Part shown: piece by piece, positions 33,654 through 42,183 of the stretch | Position numbering within the stretch: position 1 is the stretch's first letter | Layout: every line of letters starts with the position of its first letter | From: Streptomyces sp. DH12 | Lineage (GTDB): Bacteria; Actinomycetota; Actinomycetes; Streptomycetales; Streptomycetaceae | Direction: 5' to 3' | Assembly (NCBI RefSeq): GCF_020873895.1 | Contig: NZ_JAHWGT010000007.1 | Coordinates: 1-64,000 of the forward strand | Length of the DNA: 64,000 bases | Notes under the pieces: model-generated | Databases searched by the model: none | The model's input: the letters and a program-made list of their open reading frames with translations, nothing else | What the model was told of the DNA's origin: nothing | Translations under genes and position numbers: made by a program

Positions 33654-34506
33654 GACGACCGCACCGGAGTCGACCGAGGGGCCAGTGGGGCCTGAGGGGC
33701 ATGAGGGGCATGAGGGGCCCGAGGTGTCCACGGCGGGCCACCCCCCGGAAGCCACCACCGGGCGGAGGCGCGGACCGCGCCCCGGGGGGCGGCCCGGGCG
33801 GCGGGTGCCGCGCCGGCTCGTCCAGCTCACCGCCGGCCTGCTCCTGTACGGCGCCAGCTCGGCCCTCCTCGTCCGCAGCGGCCTCGGCCTGGAACCCTGG
33901 AACGTGCTCCACCAGGGCCTGTCCCGGCTCACCGGCCTGTCCATCGGCGTCGTCGTGACCCTCATGGGCGGGGTCGTCCTGCTCCTGTGGATACCCCTGC
34001 GCCAGCGACCCGGGCTCGGCACGGTGGCGAACGTCCTGCTGATCGGCGCCGCGATGGACGGCACCCTCGCCCTCCTCCCGGACGCGCGCGGGACGGCGGC
34101 GCGCGTCGCGCTGATGGTCGCCGGGGTGGTCCTCAACGGCGCGGCGACGGGCCTCTACATCGCCGCCCGCTTCGGACCCGGGCCCCGGGACGGCCTCATG
34201 ACCGGGCTCCACCGGGTCACCGGCCGCTCGATCCGGCTGATCCGCACCCTCATCGAGGTGGGCGTGGTCGCCACGGGCTTCCTCCTCGGCGGCTCCGTCG
34301 GCGTCGGGACGCTGCTGTACGCGCTCGCCATCGGGCCGCTCGCCCAGCTGTCGCTGCGCCTGTTCACCGTCCCGGCCGCGCCCGCCGGCACCGACGCCCC
34401 CGCCGCCCCCTCCCCCGCCGGAGCGCCGGACGCCACCTCCGGTACGCCCGCCGACCGTCCCGCGGTCGCCGCCGGGTCACCGGGCCGGGTGATACTGCCG
34501 CGGTGA
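33643..34506 (+). CDS. YczE/YitT-like membrane protein
   Basis: The 287-aa integral membrane protein has about five helices. The family motif GLGLEPWNVLHQGLSRLTGLSIG follows the first helix, and the second family motif FGPGPRDGLMTGLHRVTGRS comes later. The N-terminal 45 residues are cytosolic and contain short HEGHEGPE repeats. The ATG at 33643 has GGGGG upstream. YczE of B. subtilis is linked with surfactin production but its biochemical role is unknown. Here the divergent MocR regulator is its likely controller. Its stop overlaps the next start (GTGA). Confidence 0.88.
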   Translation: MSSPTTAPESTEGPVGPEGHEGHEGPEVSTAGHPPEATTGRRRGPRPGGRPGRRVPRRLVQLTAGLLLYGASSALLVRSGLGLEPWNVLHQGLSRLTGLSIGVVVTLMGGVVLLLWIPLRQRPGLGTVANVLLIGAAMDGTLALLPDARGTAARVALMVAGVVLNGAATGLYIAARFGPGPRDGLMTGLHRVTGRSIRLIRTLIEVGVVATGFLLGGSVGVGTLLYALAIGPLAQLSLRLFTVPAAPAGTDAPAAPSPAGAPDATSGTPADRPAVAAGSPGRVILPR

Positions 34507-35282
34507 CTCGACTGCCTCGCCGCCGACCGGACCACCCGTACCTGGACCACCCCTCCCCCATCCCGTTCGCCCACCGGGGCGGCGCCGCGGACGGCCTGGA
34601 GAACACCGCGACCGCGTTCCGGCGGGCCGCCGAGGCCGGCTACCGCTACTTCGAGACGGACGTGCACACGACGGCCGACGGCCGGCTCGTCGCGTTCCAC
34701 GACGCGACCCTGGACCGGGTGACGGACGCGCGCGGCCGGATCGCGCGGCTGCCGTGGAGCGAGGTGCGGCGGGCGCGCGTCGCGGGGCGGGAGCCGCTGC
34801 CGCTCTTCGAGGAGCTGCTGGAGGAGTTCCCGCAGGCCCGGTGGAACGTCGACCTGAAGGTCGAGTCGGCGCTCGCCCCGCTCGTCTCGCTGATCCGCCG
34901 GACCGGCGCGTGGGACCGGGTGTGCGTGGGCTCCTTCACCGAGGGCCGCGTGGCGCGGGCGCGCCGGGCGGCGGGCGGGCGGCTGGCCACGTCGTACGGG
35001 GTGCGCGGCGTGGTCGCGCTGCGGCTGCGCTCGTACGGAGTCCCGGCGGCGCTGCGCGCGGGGGCGGTGGCCGCCCAGGTGCCGGAGACGCAGGGCGGGG
35101 TGCGGGTCGTCGACCGGCGCTTCGTGCGGGAGGCGCACGCGCGCGGGCTCCAGGTGCACGTGTGGACGGTCAACGATCCGCGGCGCATGACCGCTCTCCT
35201 GGACCTGGGCGTCGATGGCATCATGACCGATCACCTCGGGACGCTGCGCACGGTGCTCACCGACCGGGGGGCGTGGGCCTGA
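34503..35282 (+). CDS. Glycerophosphodiester phosphodiesterase
   Basis: The 259-aa cytosolic GDPD/UgpQ-like enzyme releases glycerol-3-phosphate from phospholipid head-group diesters. Catalytic and metal motifs are intact: FAHRGGAADGLENT (His, Arg, Glu), YFETDVHTTADG, and the later WNVDLKVE. It ends with the usual GVDGIMTDH strand. The GTG at 34503 overlaps the yczE-like stop, so the two are translationally coupled. There is no signal peptide. Confidence 0.93.
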   Translation: MTRLPRRRPDHPYLDHPSPIPFAHRGGAADGLENTATAFRRAAEAGYRYFETDVHTTADGRLVAFHDATLDRVTDARGRIARLPWSEVRRARVAGREPLPLFEELLEEFPQARWNVDLKVESALAPLVSLIRRTGAWDRVCVGSFTEGRVARARRAAGGRLATSYGVRGVVALRLRSYGVPAALRAGAVAAQVPETQGGVRVVDRRFVREAHARGLQVHVWTVNDPRRMTALLDLGVDGIMTDHLGTLRTVLTDRGAWA

Positions 35283-35328
35283 CCCCGGGCGGGCCGGGGC
35301 CGGGGCCGGGACGAACGAGGGGGCGCGT

Positions 35329-36690
35329 GTGACCGCCGAGACCACCGACCGGGAGGCCGGCGCCGACGCGCCGCCGCCCGACCGCCGACGCGAGCAGCGC
35401 GGCTGGTACTTCTACGACTTCGCCTGCTCGGTGTACTCCACGAGCGTCCTGACCGTCTTCCTCGGCCCGTACCTGACGTCGGTGGCGAAGGCCGCGGCGG
35501 ACGCGGAGGGCTTCGTGCACCCGCTGGGCGTCCCGGTCCGCGCCGGGTCGCTCTTCGCGTACGCCGTCTCGGCCTCGATCGTCCTCGCGGTGCTGGTGAT
35601 GCCGCTGGCCGGCGCGGTGGCGGACCGGACGGGACGCAAGAAGCCGCTGCTGGCCGCCGCGGCGTACGTGGGCGCCGGCGCCACGACCGGCATGTTCTTC
35701 CTGGAGGGCGACCGCTACCTGCTGGGCGCCCTGCTGCTGGTCGTCGCGAACGCGTCGCTCGCCGTGTCGATGGCGCTGTACAACGCGTACCTGCCGCAGA
35801 TCGCCGGGCCGGAGGAGCGCGACGCGGTGTCGTCGCGGGGCTGGGCGTTCGGCTACACCTCGGGCGCGCTCGTCCTCGTGCTCAACCTGGTGCTGTACTC
35901 CGGCCACGCGTCGTTCGGTCTCACCGAGTCGGCCGCGGTCCGCGTCTGCCTGGCCTCGGCGGGTCTGTGGTGGGGCGCGTTCACGCTGGTCCCGCTGCGA
36001 CGGCTGCGCGACAGGAGGGTCGCCCCGGGCGGTGGCGGGGGGTCGGTCGGGCCGGGGTGGCGCCAGCTCGTGGCGACCCTGCGGGACATGCGGCGCCATC
36101 CGCTGACGCTGTCGTTCCTGCTCGCCTACCTGGTCTACAACGACGGGGTGCAGACGGTGATCTCCCAGGCGTCGATCTACGGCTCCGAGGAGCTGGGCCT
36201 GGACCAGACGACGCTGATCACCGCCGTGCTGCTGGTGCAGGTGCTGGCCGTGGCCGGCGCGCTCGGGATGGGCCGGCTGGCCCGCTCGTACGGCGCGAAG
36301 CGGACGATCCTCGGCTCGCTGGCGGTGTGGACGCTGATCCTGGCGGCCGGGTACTTCCTGCCGGCCGGCGAGCCGGTCTGGTTCTACGCGCTGGCCGGCG
36401 CGATCGGGCTGGTGCTGGGCGGCAGCCAGGCGCTGTCCCGCTCCCTGTTCTCGCACCTGGTGCCGCGCGGCAAGGAGGCGGAGTACTTCTCGGCGTACGA
36501 GATGAGCGACCGCGGGCTGAGCTGGCTCGGGCCTCTGGTGTTCGGACTCGCCTACCAGCTGACCGGAAGCTACCGGGACGCGATCGTCTCCCTGGTGCTG
36601 TTCTTCTCGGTGGGTTTCGTGCTGCTCGCGCGGGTACCGGTACGGCGTGCGGTGGCCGCTGCGGGGAACCCCGTCCCGGAGCGAATCTGA
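35329..36690 (+). CDS. MFS transporter, UMF1/Atg22-like
   Basis: The 453-aa membrane protein has 11-12 helices. It opens with GWYFYDFACSVYSTSVLTVFLGPYL, the mark of the UMF1 (Atg22-like) branch of the MFS, and carries ADRTGRKKPLL between helices 2 and 3. Substrate unknown; related fungal proteins export amino acids from the vacuole. GTG start with GAGGGGG upstream, 46 bp after the GDPD gene, so it probably belongs to the same operon. Confidence 0.88.
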   Translation: MTAETTDREAGADAPPPDRRREQRGWYFYDFACSVYSTSVLTVFLGPYLTSVAKAAADAEGFVHPLGVPVRAGSLFAYAVSASIVLAVLVMPLAGAVADRTGRKKPLLAAAAYVGAGATTGMFFLEGDRYLLGALLLVVANASLAVSMALYNAYLPQIAGPEERDAVSSRGWAFGYTSGALVLVLNLVLYSGHASFGLTESAAVRVCLASAGLWWGAFTLVPLRRLRDRRVAPGGGGGSVGPGWRQLVATLRDMRRHPLTLSFLLAYLVYNDGVQTVISQASIYGSEELGLDQTTLITAVLLVQVLAVAGALGMGRLARSYGAKRTILGSLAVWTLILAAGYFLPAGEPVWFYALAGAIGLVLGGSQALSRSLFSHLVPRGKEAEYFSAYEMSDRGLSWLGPLVFGLAYQLTGSYRDAIVSLVLFFSVGFVLLARVPVRRAVAAAGNPVPERI

Positions 36691-36732
36691 TCGGATACCG
36701 GTCCGGATTTAGACGGCGAAGTGAAAGGCCGC

Positions 36733-36738
36733 TAGTGT
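36733..36738 (+). promoter_or_regulatory. Possible distal rbpA promoter (-10)
   Basis: TAGTGT is a fair -10 hexamer in the 277-bp gap before rbpA; the -35 region is weak. In S. coelicolor rbpA has more than one promoter, so a housekeeping one here would fit. Confidence 0.3.
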
Positions 36739-36880
36739 ACGCCTTTGGCCTGCCAGGCGGACCGTTACTGCGTGCTCGGATACCGGGAACGCTGGGTGAC
36801 ATCTTCTGCCAGATGTGACAAACCGGGCATTGGTGGGTACAACAAGGGGCGGCACGACGGGCGACGCATGACCCGCAACG

Positions 36881-36906
36881 GGAATCTTTACCGCCGACCG
36901 GACGTT
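36881..36906 (+). promoter_or_regulatory. Sigma-R-type promoter of rbpA
   Basis: GGAAT (36881-36885) and GTT (36904-36906) are separated by exactly 18 bp, the consensus for the thiol-stress sigma factor SigR. It lies 62 bp before the rbpA start, as expected from S. coelicolor where rbpA is a SigR target. Confidence 0.85.
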
Positions 36907-36967
36907 GACCGGATGACGACGACAGCGACACCTGTCCTGTGGGCGACAAGCCCGGGAGGCACGATTC

Positions 36968-37342
36968 ATGAGTGAGCGAGCTCTTCGCGGCACGCGCCTC
37001 GTGGTGACCAGCTACGAGACCGACCGCGGCATCGATCTGGCCCCGCGCCAGGCGGTGGAGTACGCATGCGAGAAGGGGCATCGATTCGAGATGCCCTTCT
37101 CGGTCGAGGCGGAAATCCCACCGGAGTGGGAGTGCAAGGTCTGCGGACACCAGGCTCTCCTGGTGGACGGGGACGGCCCCGAAGAGAAGAAGGCGAAGCC
37201 TGCGCGTACGCACTGGGACATGCTGATGGAGCGGCGCACCCGCGAGGAGCTGGAGGAAGTGCTGGCCGAGAGGCTGGCGGTCCTGCGCTCCGGTGCGATG
37301 AACATCGCCGTGCACCCGCGCGACAGCAGGAAGTCCGCGTGA
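36968..37342 (+). CDS. rbpA: RNA polymerase-binding protein RbpA
   Basis: The 124-aa actinobacterial transcription factor binds principal sigma factors and helps open-complex formation; its loss in Streptomyces slows growth and raises rifampicin sensitivity. It has the core CEKGHRFEMPFSVEAEIPPEWECKVCG with Cys ligands at CEKGH and CKVCG, and the C-terminal sigma-interacting helix THWDMLMERRTREELEEVLAERL. The ATG at 36968 has GGGAGG upstream. Preceded by a SigR-type promoter and followed by a 20-bp terminator stem. Confidence 0.98.
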   Translation: MSERALRGTRLVVTSYETDRGIDLAPRQAVEYACEKGHRFEMPFSVEAEIPPEWECKVCGHQALLVDGDGPEEKKAKPARTHWDMLMERRTREELEEVLAERLAVLRSGAMNIAVHPRDSRKSA

Positions 37343-37368
37343 CCGGTTAGCACCCGGTCACCCATCAC

Positions 37369-37412
37369 AGCCGCGGGGCGCGGTACGCATCGGCGTACCG
37401 CGCCCCGCGGCT
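37369..37412 (+). terminator. rbpA terminator
   Basis: A perfect 20-bp stem (37369-37388 with 37393-37412) around a 4-nt ATCG loop, beginning AGCCGCGGGGCGC and followed by TTT. One of the strongest hairpins in the window. Confidence 0.93.
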
Positions 37413-37419
37413 TTGGCGT

Positions 37420-37463
37420 ACCCGGGCCCGGTACGGCAGGCACCCGGGCCCGGTACGGCAGGC
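37420..37463. repeat. 22-bp tandem duplication between rbpA and fxsA
   Basis: The 22-bp unit beginning ACCCGGGCCCGGTACGG occurs twice exactly, at 37420-37441 and 37442-37463, with a third partial copy to 37476 that merges into the fxsA terminator. Confidence 0.85.
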
Positions 37464-37470
37464 GCCCGGG

Positions 37471-37515
37471 CCCGGGTGTGGCGCCGCCCTCGCGGGGGCC
37501 GGCGCCACACCCGGG
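37471..37515 (-). terminator. fxsA terminator
   Basis: CCCGGGTGTGGCGCC (37471-37485) and GGCGCCACACCCGGG (37501-37515) form a perfect 15-bp stem 12 bp past the fxsA stop. Confidence 0.8.
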
Positions 37516-37527
37516 CCGCCCGCGGGG

Positions 37528-38076
37528 TCAGGAGGTCAGCGGCGGCCGGGTGTCGCGGCCGCCGGGCGCCGGCCCGGCGGGTTCGTCCCGGATGACCTCG
37601 CCCTGGACCACCCGGCCGTCCGGGCGGTGGACGCGGGCCTGGCTCAGGAGGGCCCCCACGCGTCGGTCGAGCGCCCGTTCCGCGTACCGCGCCGCGGCCG
37701 TGCGGACCGCCGGGACGAGCAGCAGCAGGCCGAGAACGTCGGAGACGAGGCCCGGCAGCATGAGCAGCAGACCGCCGAGCATCAGCATGCCGTTGCCGCC
37801 GCCCGCTCCGGCCGCCTCGGGCGGCTCGCCCGCCCGCTCCCGCTGGAGCGCCCCGGTCAGCGTGGTGAAGGCCCGGCGGCCGGCCCGCTTGACGACGGTG
37901 GCGCCGAGGACGGCGCCACCCACCAGCAGCGCGAGTACGGTGAGGCCCCCGGCGGCGTCCGCCACCAGGGTCAGCAGCCAGATCTCCAGCACCAGCCAGG
38001 CGGCCAGTCCGAGGGGTACGAGGGTGCGGGCGCGCGAGCGCCCGCGCGTGGCGGGGGGCGGTGCACCGGTCGTCAT
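37528..38076 (-). CDS. fxsA: FxsA family membrane protein
   Basis: The 182-aa FxsA-domain protein has helices at about residues 20-40 (LVPLGLAAWLVLEIWLLTLV) and 43-62, then GNGMLMLGGLLLMLPGLVSDVLGLLLLVP, the hallmark FxsA segment. The C-terminal 55 residues are cytosolic. E. coli FxsA is known only for easing phage T7 exclusion by F; its normal role is unclear. The ATG at 38076 fits the start of the family domain. Encoded 80 bp from ppm1 on the same strand but separated from it by a terminator. Confidence 0.88.
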   Translation of the reverse strand: MTTGAPPPATRGRSRARTLVPLGLAAWLVLEIWLLTLVADAAGGLTVLALLVGGAVLGATVVKRAGRRAFTTLTGALQRERAGEPPEAAGAGGGNGMLMLGGLLLMLPGLVSDVLGLLLLVPAVRTAAARYAERALDRRVGALLSQARVHRPDGRVVQGEVIRDEPAGPAPGGRDTRPPLTS

Positions 38077-38115
38077 GCCCCCAGTGTGCCGGGAGCCGTG
38101 CCAGGACGGCGTAAA

Positions 38116-38135
38116 GGCCCCCGGCCACGGGGGCC
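38116..38135 (-). terminator. ppm1 terminator
   Basis: GGCCCCC (38116-38122) and GGGGGCC (38129-38135) form a 7-bp stem; read on the minus strand it is followed by TTTA. It lies 21 bp after the ppm1 stop. Confidence 0.7.
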
Positions 38136-38156
38136 GGGGCGCGGGCGCCGCCGCGG

Positions 38157-38930
38157 TCAGAGGGGTTTGCGACCGGTCAGGCGGCCGGCGCGGTCGCCCA
38201 CGCCCCAGGCGGTGACGCGCCACAGCGCCTCGACCACGATGTCCCGGCTCATCTTGGAGTCGCCGAGTTCCCGCTCCACGAACGTGATCGGCACCTCCAC
38301 CACGTGGAAGCCGGCGGCCACCGCCCGCCGGGCCAGGTCGATCTGGAAGCAGTACCCCTGGGACGCCACGTCGTCCAGTCCGAGGCCCTGGAGGGTCTCG
38401 GCGCGGAACGCCCGGAATCCGCCGGTGACGTCGCGGATCGGCACGCCCAGCAGCAGCCGCGAGTACACGCTCGCGCCGCGCGAGAGGTACTCGCGCGACT
38501 TCGGCCAGTTGACGATCCGGCCACCGGGGATCCAGCGGGAGCCGAGCACCAGGTCCGCGCCCTTGAGGGCGGTCAGCAGCCGGGGCAGCTCCTCCGGCCG
38601 GTGGGAGCCGTCGGCGTCCATCTCGACGAGGACGCCGTAGCCGCGGTCCATGCCCCAGCGGAACCCGGCGAGGTAGGCGGCGCCGAGCCCCTCCTTGCCC
38701 TTGCGGTGCAGGACGTGGACACGGGGGTCCCCGGCGGCCAGCTCGTCGGCGATCTTGCCCGTGCCGTCGGGGCTGTTGTCGTCGGCGACGAGGACGTCCG
38801 CGTCGGGCACGGCGGCCCGCACCCGGGAGACGATCGGCCCGATGTTCTCCGCCTCGTTGTAGGTCGGAACGATCACCAAGGCCCTGCCGAGCGGTCCGTA
38901 CCGCCGCTGACTCTGACCGTCGTCTTTCAC
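38157..38930 (-). CDS. ppm1: Polyprenol monophosphomannose synthase
   Basis: The 257-aa GT2 enzyme transfers mannose from GDP-mannose to polyprenyl phosphate, making the donor for protein O-mannosylation and, in Streptomyces, the phage phiC31 receptor pathway. Motifs: VPTYNEAENIG, ADDNSPDGTGK, EMDADGSH (metal-binding DxD), DVTGGFRAF and GYCFQIDL. It lacks the N-terminal acyltransferase domain fused in mycobacterial Ppm1. GTG start with GAGGGG upstream. The 400 bp upstream hold no convincing gene. Confidence 0.93.
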   Translation of the reverse strand: MKDDGQSQRRYGPLGRALVIVPTYNEAENIGPIVSRVRAAVPDADVLVADDNSPDGTGKIADELAAGDPRVHVLHRKGKEGLGAAYLAGFRWGMDRGYGVLVEMDADGSHRPEELPRLLTALKGADLVLGSRWIPGGRIVNWPKSREYLSRGASVYSRLLLGVPIRDVTGGFRAFRAETLQGLGLDDVASQGYCFQIDLARRAVAAGFHVVEVPITFVERELGDSKMSRDIVVEALWRVTAWGVGDRAGRLTGRKPL

Positions 38931-39339
38931 TACTGCCCCTCACGTCCTGTCGCGGATGCCCACCATAGCGAGCCCGCGCGGCGGACCCTCGGTGGTGTCG
39001 GGGCGTGGGTGCGGAGGGCCGCCCGGCGGGGCCCGCTCGGGGGCCCGGCGTCCTTCGGGCCGACCTGGGGCCCGCTGGCTGCGGGTCGTCCGAGAGCCGT
39101 TGTCTACTGAACGTCCGGGCCCCACCCGGGTCGCACCCCGCCCCGGCTCGGGAGCCGGGGGGACGCCCCGTCCGGATCGACCCGCCGCGCCGCGGGACGC
39201 TCACGCTGCACCTGGCTCCCAGCGGTGGTGCGCCGGTGCGGCACACCACCCCGCGATCCAGCGGCGCTCCGCGGCCACGGGCAGGCCGTGCTCTGCCGGT
39301 CGGACGTCCGTGGTGGACCCGGCCGAACCTACCGGCCGT
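38931..39339. other. Long intergenic stretch with no recognised gene
   Basis: About 410 bp upstream of ppm1. Open frames here are Arg/Pro/Gly-rich with no family resemblance. On the minus strand TTGACA (39356-39351) and TAGGTT (39331-39326) are near-perfect hexamers but 19 bp apart; they could be a promoter giving ppm1 a 390-nt leader. Confidence 0.4.
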
Positions 39340-39468
39340 TCACCGCTGCCTGTCAACACCCGCCTGACCTGCGGTCACCGCGGGAACCACCAGGTCAGCG
39401 ACGAAGATCCGCAGGTCGCGCCGGACCGCCCGGCGAGCCGTGCGGCGACCGGGGCGCCCCCATGTCAC
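39340..39468 (-). CDS. Candidate 42-aa coupled small protein
   Basis: The GTG at 39468 overlaps the amidohydrolase stop by 4 bp (GTGA), and the frame runs 43 codons with mostly G/C third positions. The product is basic at the start (GRPGRRTARRAVRRD) and hydrophobic in the middle (LRIFVADLVVPAVTAGQAG). No family is recognised. The overlap favours translation by coupling. Shortness and an overlapping promoter-like sequence argue against it. Confidence 0.35.
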   Translation of the reverse strand: MTWGRPGRRTARRAVRRDLRIFVADLVVPAVTAGQAGVDRQR

Positions 39469-41096
39469 TCGTTCGGTCGGACGAACACCGTGTGCCCGGA
39501 GACCACCGTTCGGAGGCATACGGGCAGGGCGGCGCCCGGTGTGAGGTCCGGCAGCCCGGGCGTACCGGAGCGCGGGTCCGTGGACCAGCGGGCCACCCGG
39601 TCGTCCGGGGCCTGGACCACCAGCTCGCCGGTGCGCCACACGGCGTAGTCGGCGGGGGCCCCGGGGACGAGGACCCCGGCGTCGTCCCGGCCCGCGGCCC
39701 GCCAGCCGCCGCGGGTGTGGGCGGTGAAGGCGGCCCGGACGGAGATCCGGTGCTCGGGCGTGCGGTGGAAGGCGGCGGCCCGGACGCCGCCCCAGGGGTC
39801 CAGGGGGGTGACCGGGCTGTCGGAGCCGAAGGCCAGCGGCACGCCGGCGCGCAGCAGCGCCGCGTACGGGTTGAGGGTGCGCGCCCGCTCGACACCGAGG
39901 CGCTCGGCGTACATGCCGTCGTCACCGCCCCAGGCCGCGTCGAAGGCGGGCTGCACCGAGGCGGTGAGGCCGAGCTCGGCGAAGGCGGCGATCGTCTCGG
40001 GCGTGAGCATCTCCGCGTGCTCGACGCGGTGCCGCGCGGCGCGGACGCGGGCCAGGCCGACGCTCCGCGCGGCGGCCCGGACGCCGTCGACGACCGCCGT
40101 GACGGCGGCGTCGCCGATGGCGTGGAAGCCGGCCTGGAGCCCGGCCCGCGTGCAGGCGGTGACGTGCGCGGCGACGGCGGCCGCGTCGAGGTGGGCGGCG
40201 CCCGTGTGGGGGGCGTCGGCGTACGGCGTGTGGAGGCAGGCGGTGTGGGAGCCGAGGGAGCCGTCCGCGAAGAGGTCGCCGGCGGCGCCGACGGCGCCCA
40301 GCGCGCGGACGCGCTCGGCGTCCCGCTCGCCCGCGACGGGCTCCGCCCAGTAGCCGACGACCCGGGGCAGCTCCTGCGACCGGGCAAGCTCCAGCAGGGC
40401 GGTGAAGTCCTCCTCGTCGGAGATCTCGGGTCCGCCGCACTCGTGGACGGTGCCGATGCCCAGCGAGGCGGCGTGGCGCAGCGCGGCGCGCTGGGCCGCG
40501 GCGCGCTGGGCGGGGGTGACCGCCGCGTGCGCGGCGGCCCGCACGGCGTGGTGGGCGGCGCCGGTGAGCGGCGCGTCGGGGTGGTAGCCGCCGAGGGCGG
40601 TGACTCCGGGGACGAGGTCGAGCAGGGCCGTCGTGACGACCGCCGAGTGGACGTCGACGCGCGGCAGGTACAGGGGGCGGCCACCGGTCGCCGCGTCCAG
40701 CTCCGCGCGGGCGGGGTGCCGGCGCTCGGGCCACCGCGCGGCGTCCCAGCCGTGGCCGAGCAGGACCCGGTCGTCGGGGCGGGCGGTGGCGAAGTCCCGT
40801 ACGAGGGCGAGGGCCTCGTCCAGGGTGCGGGCGCCGGACAGGTCGAGGCCGGTGAGGGCCAGCCCGGTGGCGGTGGTGTGCACGTGGGCGTCGGTGAACG
40901 CGGGGGTGACCAGGGCGCCTTCGAGGTCGATCACCTCGTCGACGCCGGGGGCGAAGGCGTCGGCCGCGCCCTCCGACCCCACCCAGGCGACGTGGCCCCG
41001 CTCGACGACCATCGCGGTGGCGAAGGGGTCGGCGGGGCTGTGGACGTCTCCACCGCGCAGCAGCACGGTGCGGTGTTCGGGTTCGCGCTCGGTCAT
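39465..41096 (-). CDS. YtcJ-like metal-dependent amidohydrolase
   Basis: The 543-aa amidohydrolase-superfamily enzyme is of the type grouped as imidazolonepropionase-like/YtcJ. Metal ligands: DAHVH near residue 70, HAIGD at about residue 325, HRVEH at about 355, and FGSDSPVTPLDPW with the catalytic Asp. There is no signal peptide. Substrate unknown; relatives are often annotated as N-acyl or formamide hydrolases. ATG at 41096. Next to an Lrp-type regulator on the same strand, 54 bp upstream. Confidence 0.88.
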   Translation of the reverse strand: MTEREPEHRTVLLRGGDVHSPADPFATAMVVERGHVAWVGSEGAADAFAPGVDEVIDLEGALVTPAFTDAHVHTTATGLALTGLDLSGARTLDEALALVRDFATARPDDRVLLGHGWDAARWPERRHPARAELDAATGGRPLYLPRVDVHSAVVTTALLDLVPGVTALGGYHPDAPLTGAAHHAVRAAAHAAVTPAQRAAAQRAALRHAASLGIGTVHECGGPEISDEEDFTALLELARSQELPRVVGYWAEPVAGERDAERVRALGAVGAAGDLFADGSLGSHTACLHTPYADAPHTGAAHLDAAAVAAHVTACTRAGLQAGFHAIGDAAVTAVVDGVRAAARSVGLARVRAARHRVEHAEMLTPETIAAFAELGLTASVQPAFDAAWGGDDGMYAERLGVERARTLNPYAALLRAGVPLAFGSDSPVTPLDPWGGVRAAAFHRTPEHRISVRAAFTAHTRGGWRAAGRDDAGVLVPGAPADYAVWRTGELVVQAPDDRVARWSTDPRSGTPGLPDLTPGAALPVCLRTVVSGHTVFVRPNE

Positions 41097-41150
41097 GGTG
41101 ACCAGCGTAGACAGCGCCGGCCCCCGCCCCCGGCCGGGGGCCGGGGCGGG

Positions 41151-41591
41151 TCAGACGCGGGGCGGGCGGGCCTCGTAGGGGGTGGAGAGGACCACGGTCG
41201 TGCGGGTGGAGACGCCCGACTGCGAGCGGATGCGGGTGAGCAGGTGCTCCAGTTCGAGCGGGGTCGCCACACGGACCTTCAGGATGTAGTTCTCGTCGCC
41301 CGCCACGCTGTGGCACGCCTCGATCTCGGGGATGTCGGCGAGCCGCTCCGCGATGTCGTCGGGGGCGCTGGGGTCGAAGGGTTTCACCGAGATGAACGCG
41401 GTCAGCGGCAGCCCCACCGCCTCCGGGTCGACGACGGCCGCGTACCCGCGGATCACGCCGCGGTGTTCGAGGCGGCGGACGCGCTGATGCACCGCCGACG
41501 TGGACAGGCCCGTGGCCTTGCCCAGGTCGGTGTAGCTCATGCGCCCGTCCTTGACGAGCAACTCGACGATCTGACGATCCAGCTCCTCCAT
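41151..41591 (-). CDS. Lrp/AsnC family regulator
   Basis: The 146-aa protein has the N-terminal helix-turn-helix (YTDLGKATGLSTSAVHQRVRRL) and a C-terminal RAM/AsnC ligand domain (LTAFISVKPFDPSAPDDIAERL, then VAGDENYILKVRV). Family members respond to amino acids and act as octamers. It lies upstream of and possibly with the amidohydrolase gene, and is divergent from the 41794 gene. Target not determined. Confidence 0.92.
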   Translation of the reverse strand: MEELDRQIVELLVKDGRMSYTDLGKATGLSTSAVHQRVRRLEHRGVIRGYAAVVDPEAVGLPLTAFISVKPFDPSAPDDIAERLADIPEIEACHSVAGDENYILKVRVATPLELEHLLTRIRSQSGVSTRTTVVLSTPYEARPPRV

Positions 41592-41793
41592 GCGGTCAAC
41601 CTATTGCCCCGGGAGCCCTCCGGCCCAGTCGGCGGCACACCGTACGGGCACCTGCGAGCGGCATGTGACCAAAGCCACACGTCCATGGTCACGGTCGTTC
41701 GAGACCGGACGGTTACCCGCGCGCGTGGGAGGGAATTGCTTGCTGTGGTCGGGGCCGCATGCCTGGTCGGCCCGCCTGAGGGGGAGATTCTCC

Positions 41794-42183
41794 ATGCAGG
41801 AGCCTGTTGATTCGGCAGAGGCCGAAGAGCTCGACGCGTACGACACGTTCGAGATGTTCCGGGTCGTCTGCCCGGACTGCGCGCAGCCGATCGCGCTGCT
41901 GGCGGACGAGGAGGTCCTGCCCGAGCACGCGCTGTGCCCGACGCCGTGGAACCCGTTCGTGCTGTCGGTGTGCGACGGCTCGGGGCGGGACGCCGCCGAC
42001 GCGCGGCCCGTGGACGCGGCGTCCGGGCCCCACGAGCAGGAGATGGGGCTGCTGCTGACGCTCCCCCAGGGTCTCGACTGGCGCACGCAGCCGTTCTCGC
42101 ACGTCGGCGGGCCCGGCTCCCGTCCGATCAAGGTCCCGCGGATGCGCGGCACCACGGTCCCGCGCCTGCGCCGGGCCGCCTGA
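41794..42183 (+). CDS. Conserved hypothetical protein, 129 aa
   Basis: The 129-aa soluble protein has VCPDCAQPIALLADEEVLPEHALC, a likely zinc-binding Cys cluster, and a basic C-terminus (VPRMRGTTVPRLRRAA). No named family. The ATG at 41794 is chosen for GGGGAG 8 nt upstream; the frame upstream is unconserved. It stands alone behind the divergent Lrp gene. Confidence 0.8.
   Translation: MQEPVDSAEAEELDAYDTFEMFRVVCPDCAQPIALLADEEVLPEHALCPTPWNPFVLSVCDGSGRDAADARPVDAASGPHEQEMGLLLTLPQGLDWRTQPFSHVGGPGSRPIKVPRMRGTTVPRLRRAA

Noticed and set aside
38940-39125. 61-aa minus-strand frame upstream of ppm1
   Set aside because: Arg/Pro/Gly-rich, no ribosome site, no hydrophobic or structured segment.
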